From positions 1-64,000 of the forward strand of contig NZ_JH376800.1 in assembly GCF_000234095.1 (NCBI RefSeq): a stretch of 64,000 bases of DNA, in the 5' to 3' direction. Positions within the stretch are counted from its first letter, which is position 1; every line of letters starts with the position of its first letter. Below are positions 59,842 through 64,000 of the stretch, one piece after another. The stretch comes from Centipeda infelix ATCC 43532. GTDB taxonomy: Bacteria > Bacillota > Negativicutes > Selenomonadales > Selenomonadaceae. The translations under genes were made by a program, and so were the position numbers. Under the pieces are notes generated by a model. It was not told the origin of the DNA, searched no databases, and saw nothing but the letters and a program-made list of their open reading frames with translations.

Positions 59842-60063
59842 ATGAGTTTTTCGATCCGACTGACAGACACGGAGAAGGCACTCGCGGAGAGCTATGCGAA
59901 GCTGCACGCGATCTCCCTCGGTGAGGCATTCAAGCAGGCGCTCTTTGAAAAGATCGAGGATGAGTACGATATCGGGCTTGCCGAGGAGGCGTATGCGGAG
60001 TATCGTAAGAATCCGACGACGTATTCCCATGAGGAGTTTTGGAATGACGTGATGACATCATGA
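59842..60063 (+). CDS. RelB/DUF6290-type antitoxin
   Basis: A 73-residue protein. SFSIRLTDTEKALAESYAKLHAISLGEAFKQAL is a ribbon-helix-helix DNA-binding start, and the acidic tail (EEAYAEYRKNPTTYSHEEFW) would bind the toxin. It should neutralise the next gene's product and repress the promoter. ATG 59842 is 6 bases after the SD; an ATG at 59836 lies too close. The stop overlaps the toxin start (ATGA). Confidence 0.88.
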   Translation: MSFSIRLTDTEKALAESYAKLHAISLGEAFKQALFEKIEDEYDIGLAEEAYAEYRKNPTTYSHEEFWNDVMTS

Positions 60064-60326
60064 AGTCCTGTCGACTGATCTATTCCGAGCGGGCAAAGAA
60101 GGATGTCAAAAAACTTGATCCTTATACGAAGCTAATGATTAAATCGTGGATTGAGAAAAAATTCCTATACTGCGAGAATCCGCGTGCATTTGGCAAGGAA
60201 CTTACAGCGAACCGAAAGGGGCAGTGGCGTTACCGCATCGGCGACTATCGCTTGATCTGTGCCATCGAGGATGATCGCCTTGTCATCCTTGCACTTGCCA
60301 TCGGACATCGGCGGGAAATATACTGA
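60060..60326 (+). CDS. RelE/ParE-family toxin
   Basis: An 88-residue basic protein with the RelE fold pattern: SCRLIYSERAKKDVKKLD, then GKELTANRKGQWRYRIGDYRLICAIED, where the conserved arginines and YR of mRNA-cleaving RelE toxins lie, and a final IGHRREIY. RelE members cut mRNA on the ribosome; ParE members target gyrase. The length and the RYRIGDYR motif favour RelE. Confidence 0.9.
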   Translation: MKSCRLIYSERAKKDVKKLDPYTKLMIKSWIEKKFLYCENPRAFGKELTANRKGQWRYRIGDYRLICAIEDDRLVILALAIGHRREIY

Positions 60327-60386
60327 TGGTGAGGGATTACAGGAATAGGGATACGACTGTTTTGACAATGGATGGAGAGAACCACT

Positions 60387-61628
60387 ATGTTTTTGGAAGA
60401 AGAGAGATTTCTTGAAGGGCTGTGGGCGCATGGGATGTTTCGTGCGGAGGATATTGCAGGCAAGGAATGCCTTATCATCGGCGGGATGTATTTCTGGGAA
60501 AAGAATTACTCAGTCACACTGAATGACCGTTTGATGGATATGGGCGCGGCACGATGTGACAACATGGTGCTGTTCAGCTATCTGGTCTTAGAGTCCTTTT
60601 GTGATCTGACGGACGTAGAAGAGGCAATTGGGGCAGTACATTACGACTACATCTTTGTCCTCAACGGCATGGAAAAAACCCGCCGTATTTGTGAGGGTGT
60701 TCGCCAAGTTCAAGAGATCTGCCGACCGGGTGGAAAAATCTTTGTCGCAGCAAGAACTCCGAAAGAACTTTCTGCACTGTATTCCATCGAATCGTATGAG
60801 GATGTGTGGCGCTATGATGTGGATGATCTGTGCGCCTTGTTCGGCAGCTGCGCGTTGGAGGCAAAGGCATCGGATGATGGGCTCTTTATCGGTGCACTGT
60901 TCACACGGGGGGCGCAAACTGCATCATCTTCGGTGGATTCCCTGTTCTATGTGAGAAGCGGGGCACGTATCACCATGGGGGAGGCGGAGCAACAGGGCGT
61001 TTTTTGCAACGCATCGGATCTCGATGCCATCGGGATAAAATACCGTGTTGGGAAATCCAGTATGGATCACAACTACCTTGTCAACTATGAGCGCTTCTTG
61101 GAGTCCTTGCGCACACAGCCCGTGCGTCTGCTAGAGCTTGGTATTTTCTTTGGTGCAAGTATGCGGATGTGGGAGGAATATTTCCCTCGGGCAGAGATCT
61201 ACGCCGTCGATATTGAGCCGGAGTGCGGTAAGTTTGCAACGCAGCGTGCACATGTCATACAGGCTGACCTTTCCAATCGGGAAGAAGTCTCCCGCCTAAG
61301 GGAAATTCGTCCGCAGATCATCATTGACGATGCTTCTCATATCGTGAGCCATCAGCTGCTTGCGCTGTTTACGCTCTTTGATGTGCTTCCAAGCGGTGGC
61401 ATCTATATTTTGGAGGATCTGGAGACTTCGTTGCATCCGGAGCAGTACAGTGACATTTACCGTGACTGCCCACTGGATGCCTATGAGGTCTGCTCACGCA
61501 TTGCTCGTATTGCGGCGCGTAAGGTTCCCGATGACGACAGCATCTATGCGGATGATATCAATCGTATTGGGATGGCGGCTGAGCTTGTTTCCATCATGAC
61601 GGGCAGTGTTGTATTCATCCGTCGCTGA
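60387..61628 (+). CDS. Two-domain protein with a C-terminal class I methyltransferase domain
   Basis: A 413-residue cytoplasmic protein. The C-terminal half (about residues 205-413) has a SAM-binding LLELGIFFGASMRMWEEYFP motif, AVDIEPE (motif II), and IIIDDASHIVSHQL, resembling sugar or macrolide O-methyltransferases (MycE/CmcI-like). The N-terminal about 185 residues look like a second, degenerate Rossmann domain (CLIIGGMYFWEKN, RPGGKIFVAARTP). The substrate is unknown. I chose ATG 60387, 8 bases after GGAGAG. It lies 61 bases after the toxin gene but is probably separate from it. Confidence 0.7.
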   Translation: MFLEEERFLEGLWAHGMFRAEDIAGKECLIIGGMYFWEKNYSVTLNDRLMDMGAARCDNMVLFSYLVLESFCDLTDVEEAIGAVHYDYIFVLNGMEKTRRICEGVRQVQEICRPGGKIFVAARTPKELSALYSIESYEDVWRYDVDDLCALFGSCALEAKASDDGLFIGALFTRGAQTASSSVDSLFYVRSGARITMGEAEQQGVFCNASDLDAIGIKYRVGKSSMDHNYLVNYERFLESLRTQPVRLLELGIFFGASMRMWEEYFPRAEIYAVDIEPECGKFATQRAHVIQADLSNREEVSRLREIRPQIIIDDASHIVSHQLLALFTLFDVLPSGGIYILEDLETSLHPEQYSDIYRDCPLDAYEVCSRIARIAARKVPDDDSIYADDINRIGMAAELVSIMTGSVVFIRR

Positions 61629-61631
61629 CGA

Positions 61632-61991
61632 TCAGCTGAAATGATCGTCGTCATAGCCCTCGTTCCAGTCGTTCCAATCGGCATAGAGATTCTCTGCGGG
61701 CGGCAGATCATCCTCATGCGCATAGATATCCTCATCCTCGAACCGATCTTCCGCAGGATAGTCCCATGTATCATCGGGATATTCGTCCGTCTGTGGCGGC
61801 ACTTCGTCCGTGCGACTGTTGCCGTCCGTGTGCGGCAATATCCCTGCAGCACTGACATCGGGGATGAGGATGCCGAAGAATTTTGCCGCGATGTATGTGC
61901 CAAACACGGCGATCAGCAGCTTTTTCCACCATGCGAGCGGCTTTGGTGGAGGGGCTGCTTTTGTATTTGGACAATGTGATTGCGCGGGCAT
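61632..61991 (-). CDS. Hypothetical small membrane protein with an acidic tail
   Basis: A 119-residue protein. A basic, proline-rich start precedes one membrane segment (WWKKLLIAVFGTYIAAKFFGI, about residues 20-45). The rest is very acidic (EDRFEDEDIYAHEDDLPPAE) and probably unfolded. I do not recognise it. ATG 61991 follows GGAGG; a GTG at 62006 would overlap that site. It is convergent with the methyltransferase gene, 3 bases away. Confidence 0.6.
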   Translation of the reverse strand: MPAQSHCPNTKAAPPPKPLAWWKKLLIAVFGTYIAAKFFGILIPDVSAAGILPHTDGNSRTDEVPPQTDEYPDDTWDYPAEDRFEDEDIYAHEDDLPPAENLYADWNDWNEGYDDDHFS

Positions 61992-62030
61992 TTTCCTTAC
62001 CTCCACTTGTGCGTAGAATAAGAGAACAGG

Positions 62031-62402
62031 TTAGCCCTCAATGGGGAAATAATCTGCCGGAACGGGCGCAAGGATGCCGACGAAGATAAAGTCCTCCGTA
62101 CCCGTGTTCTTCATGCCGTGACACATGCCTTTCGCCGAGACGATGATATCGCCCTTTGTGATGGGACGCTGCTCATTGGGCGTGGGATAGAATACGCCCT
62201 CACCCTGTATGCAGATCCAGATATCATCCGCCTTGGCATGTCCGTGCGGCTTGATTTCCTGTCCCGGCTTTAATACCCAGACCACACCGCTCGTCGAATC
62301 GGTGCTGTAGATCGGTGTGCGTGTGGCGACGTCGCCCTTCTTTGCCACATCGGCGAGACGATAGCGGCGCGTCTCAAAGTCGTTTGTAATCGATGTGCTC
62401 AT
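62031..62402 (-). CDS. Cupin-domain protein
   Basis: A 123-residue protein with a single cupin barrel. Motif 1 is KPHGHAKADDIWICIQGEG, with G(X)nH-type metal ligands, and motif 2 is GDIIVSAKGMCHGMKNTG with the final histidine. Such small cupins bind metal and act in sugar or sulfur metabolism or as sensors; no specific role can be given. ATG 62402 follows GGAGGAG; the frame could extend to 62420. Confidence 0.8.
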   Translation of the reverse strand: MSTSITNDFETRRYRLADVAKKGDVATRTPIYSTDSTSGVVWVLKPGQEIKPHGHAKADDIWICIQGEGVFYPTPNEQRPITKGDIIVSAKGMCHGMKNTGTEDFIFVGILAPVPADYFPIEG

Positions 62403-62496
62403 GATGGATTCTCCTCCCATTTGTTCGTTTGTAAAAATATTCTCTATATATTATGATTCGTCGTTGGATATAGATATCCTGCCACAATAAAGAACG

Positions 62497-62534
62497 GGTC
62501 TGCTTGAAAGATGATATCCTCCAAGCAGACCCGC
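62497..62534 (-). terminator. Terminator of the cysteine-rich protein gene
   Basis: A 12-bp stem, CGGGTCTGCTTG with CAAGCAGACCCG, followed on the minus strand by TTCTTTATTG. Confidence 0.7.
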
Positions 62535-62548
62535 TCGTTCACTCAATA

Positions 62549-62773
62549 TCAGCGTCCACAGCCACAGCCGCCGCGTCTCTGATTTGCGCATGCACCGCGT
62601 GATGTCTGTGCGCAGTCGCCATCGTAGCAGTAACCTGCATTGCCGCCATAGCAGTACGCCGTGTTCTGACGCTGCGGCAGCTCGCACGCGCCGTCCTCGC
62701 AGCCATAGGCGAGTACCTGTGCACCTGTGGCGAGGATGAGCCCCGCAAACAGTCCTGCAATCATCTTTTTCAT
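62549..62773 (-). CDS. Small exported cysteine-rich protein
   Basis: A 74-residue protein with a clear signal peptide (MKKMIAGLFAGLILATGAQVLA, cleavage after ALA or LAY). The mature about 52 residues hold eight cysteines, in YGCEDGACEL, AYCYGG, GYCYDGDC, GACANQRRGGCGCGR. It could bind metal or be disulfide-knotted. I do not recognise a family. ATG 62773 has GGAGG 8 bases upstream; ATG 62779 is less well placed. It is divergent from the DUF134-NifX gene. Confidence 0.7.
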   Translation of the reverse strand: MKKMIAGLFAGLILATGAQVLAYGCEDGACELPQRQNTAYCYGGNAGYCYDGDCAQTSRGACANQRRGGCGCGR

Positions 62774-62847
62774 AACCATTTCCTCCCAAAATATAATGGA
62801 TTCTTACCTCTATTCTATCATACTTGTCAATCGCAAGAAAAATATAA

Positions 62848-62895
62848 TTGACATATGCCGAAAACTTTGTTAAGATTATAACTGTCATATGACAG
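62848..62895 (+). promoter_or_regulatory. Promoter and palindromic operator of the DUF134-NifX gene
   Basis: TTGACA (62848-62853), 17 bases, TAAGAT (62871-62876). Just downstream is the perfect palindrome CTGTCATATGACAG (62882-62895); the -35 also holds TGACATAT, a half-site. The gene's own helix-turn-helix could bind here. Confidence 0.65.
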
Positions 62896-62908
62896 AAAAG
62901 GAGGAGCT

Positions 62909-63778
62909 ATGCCGCGACCAAAGAGATGTCGACGCATCGGCGCTTATCCGGATTTTTGGAGTTTTGCGCCGGAGGATGCGGAAGAGGAGACGGAGGAGTC
63001 CGTTATCCTCCAGTTGGATGAGCTCGAGACGATCCGTCAGATCGACTATGGGCGACAGACGCAGGAGGAATGTGCCGCCGCGATGGGCGTGTCCCGTGCG
63101 ACGGTGACGAGCATCTACGAGGCGGCGCGCTACAAGCTCGCGGAGGCAATCATCTGTGGGAAGCGCATCCACATTGCGGGCGGCGCATACCGGATCGAAC
63201 ATCCGACAGTCCTCGGGATTCAGGATAAAGGAGAGCATACAATGAGAATCGCAGTACCTTATGAAAATGAGAAGATTGAGCAGCATTTCGGCAGAGCAAA
63301 ACAGTTCAAGTTCTATGATGTCGAGGACGGTACAGTGCAGGCCTCGGAAGTTGTGGACACGGTCGGTGAGGGGCATGGCGCACTCGCGAGCTTCCTCCAC
63401 AACGCGAAAGCGGATGTTGTGATCTGTGGCGGCATCGGCGCGGGTGCACAGACGGCACTTGCAGAGGCGGGCATTACGCTCGTATCCGGCGTGAAGGGCA
63501 GCGCGGATGAGGTCGTGCAGCAGCATCTCGCGGGAACGCTTGAGCGAAGCGCGGATGAGGGCAAGTGCACGCACCGCCACCAGCATCAGCACGGCAAGGA
63601 TCATGCACACGGGCATGGCTGCGGTCATGAGGGGCATGAAGGTCACGGCTGTGGACACGGCACACATGAGGGCCATGAGGGGCACGAAGGTCATAAAGGG
63701 CATGGTCCTCACGGTGGTCATGGCTCTCATGGCGGACATGGTGGACACGGTCCTCATGGCGGACACGGCGCACACTGA
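62909..63778 (+). CDS. DUF134 helix-turn-helix domain fused to a NifX/NifB-like domain and a histidine-rich tail
   Basis: A 289-residue protein in three parts. Residues 1-105 are DUF134 (MPRPKRCRRIGAYPDFWSFA, then helix-turn-helix QTQEECAAAMGVSRATVTSI). Residues about 111-205 are a dinitrogenase iron-molybdenum-cofactor domain (MRIAVPYENEKIEQHFGRAK, VICGGIGAGAQTALAEAGI). Residues 207-289 are Gly-His repeats with 24 histidines and a few cysteines. It is probably a metal-responsive regulator or metallochaperone. In many genomes the first two parts are separate genes. AAAGGAGGAG precedes the ATG. Confidence 0.85.
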   Translation: MPRPKRCRRIGAYPDFWSFAPEDAEEETEESVILQLDELETIRQIDYGRQTQEECAAAMGVSRATVTSIYEAARYKLAEAIICGKRIHIAGGAYRIEHPTVLGIQDKGEHTMRIAVPYENEKIEQHFGRAKQFKFYDVEDGTVQASEVVDTVGEGHGALASFLHNAKADVVICGGIGAGAQTALAEAGITLVSGVKGSADEVVQQHLAGTLERSADEGKCTHRHQHQHGKDHAHGHGCGHEGHEGHGCGHGTHEGHEGHEGHKGHGPHGGHGSHGGHGGHGPHGGHGAH

Positions 63779-63795
63779 GCTTACACAATGGAAAG

Positions 63796-63818
63796 CACCG
63801 CTTCGGCGGTGTTTTTTT
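63796..63818 (+). terminator. Terminator after the DUF134-NifX gene
   Basis: CACCGC-TTCG-GCGGTG followed by seven Ts. Confidence 0.9.
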
Positions 63819-63819
63819 G

Positions 63820-64000
63820 TTGGAATAAACATAGTTAAAAATTATATATAAAATATGATTATGAACTATACTGTTATAAAATACAAAAATAAACTAGAAT
63901 TGATTTCTGAAGAAAATATGAATAGCTATATTCTCAATAGCTTGATATAATTGAGAATATAGATGAGAACGAATATGTATACCTATAAGATTCCTATGGA
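63820..64000 (+). other. AT-rich end of the window, no assignable gene
   Basis: The last 181 bases are much more AT-rich than the rest. A frame starting ATGATTATGAACTATACTG near 63855 gives a 31-codon peptide ending at TAA about 63952, without a good ribosome site. A second ATG at 63963 stays open to the window end (MRTNMYTYKIPM). Either could belong to a gene continuing outside or to a decayed region. Confidence 0.35.

Noticed and set aside
63550-63778. The glycine-histidine repeat DNA as a CRISPR or tandem-repeat locus
   Set aside because: The periodicity comes from repeated Gly-His codons inside an open, conserved-type protein; units are short and vary as codons do.
63855-63952. A 31-codon open frame in the AT-rich end
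   Set aside because: There is no convincing ribosome site or family, and random AT-rich DNA gives such frames. It is recorded only as part of the unassigned end.

Overview
The window looks like a chromosomal segment of a diderm Firmicute, most likely a Selenomonas-type member of the Negativicutes. The DNA is GC-rich with AT-rich intergenic gaps. It carries lipopolysaccharide-export (LptF/G) and outer-membrane beta-barrel-like genes next to typically Firmicute genes: a SpoIVB-type S55 protease, a SCIFF peptide with its radical SAM maturase, and a WecA/TagO-type transferase. The genus is an inference from this gene mix, not a database match.

Layout. 1-940: end of an rRNA operon (23S 3' end, a long structured spacer, 5S, terminator). 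1.1-3.3 kb: a major facilitator transporter, then repeat debris and a truncated IS3 element fused to a gene remnant. 3.4-14.6 kb: envelope and housekeeping genes (S55 protease, murA, scfA-scfB, lptF/G-like, DUF3084, YqgF-like, wecA, wecB, an orphan AtpZ-like gene). 14.6-22.0 kb (minus strand): an alpha-glucoside locus (RpiR regulator, PTS permease, GH13 glucosidase, HAD phosphatase, eukaryotic-type hexokinase). 22.09 kb: tRNA-Gln(CTG). 22.3-24.6 kb: a DUF4418/FtsX/ATPase ABC exporter. 24.6-40.3 kb: a molybdenum island with modABC, moaC, two MoeA-type genes, moaA, MOSC-MogA and MobA-MobB fusions, fdhD, and a membrane-bound formate dehydrogenase (fdnG-fdhE-fdnH-fdnI). 40.4-43.5 kb: a PASTA-type transpeptidase and cysK. 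43.9-54.7 kb: a seven-gene Pel-like exopolysaccharide operon. 54.9-56.4 kb: a complete IS3/IS150-group element. 56.5-64.0 kb: transsulfuration genes, small hypotheticals, a RelBE-type pair, a methyltransferase, a cupin, and a DUF134-NifX protein with a histidine-rich tail.

The most interesting system is the Pel-like operon. It encodes PelD (with an inactive-looking SDR domain in front), PelE, a DUF2194 deacetylase, PelF and PelG, as Gram-positive Pel loci do. The cell should nevertheless have an outer membrane, and no PelB or PelC is present. The gene after pelG encodes an exported coiled-coil protein with a beta-rich, barrel-like C-terminal half, which is a candidate for a new outer-membrane exit route. 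A separate GH114 glycosidase closes the operon.

Other notable points are a SCIFF operon with an internal terminator and an operator-like palindrome; a probable molybdenum-cofactor riboswitch before modABC; an FdhD lacking its usual CxxC; an alpha-glucoside pathway that appears to dephosphorylate and then rephosphorylate its sugar; two families of short inverted-repeat elements; and an IS element sitting inside the loop of a convergent terminator.
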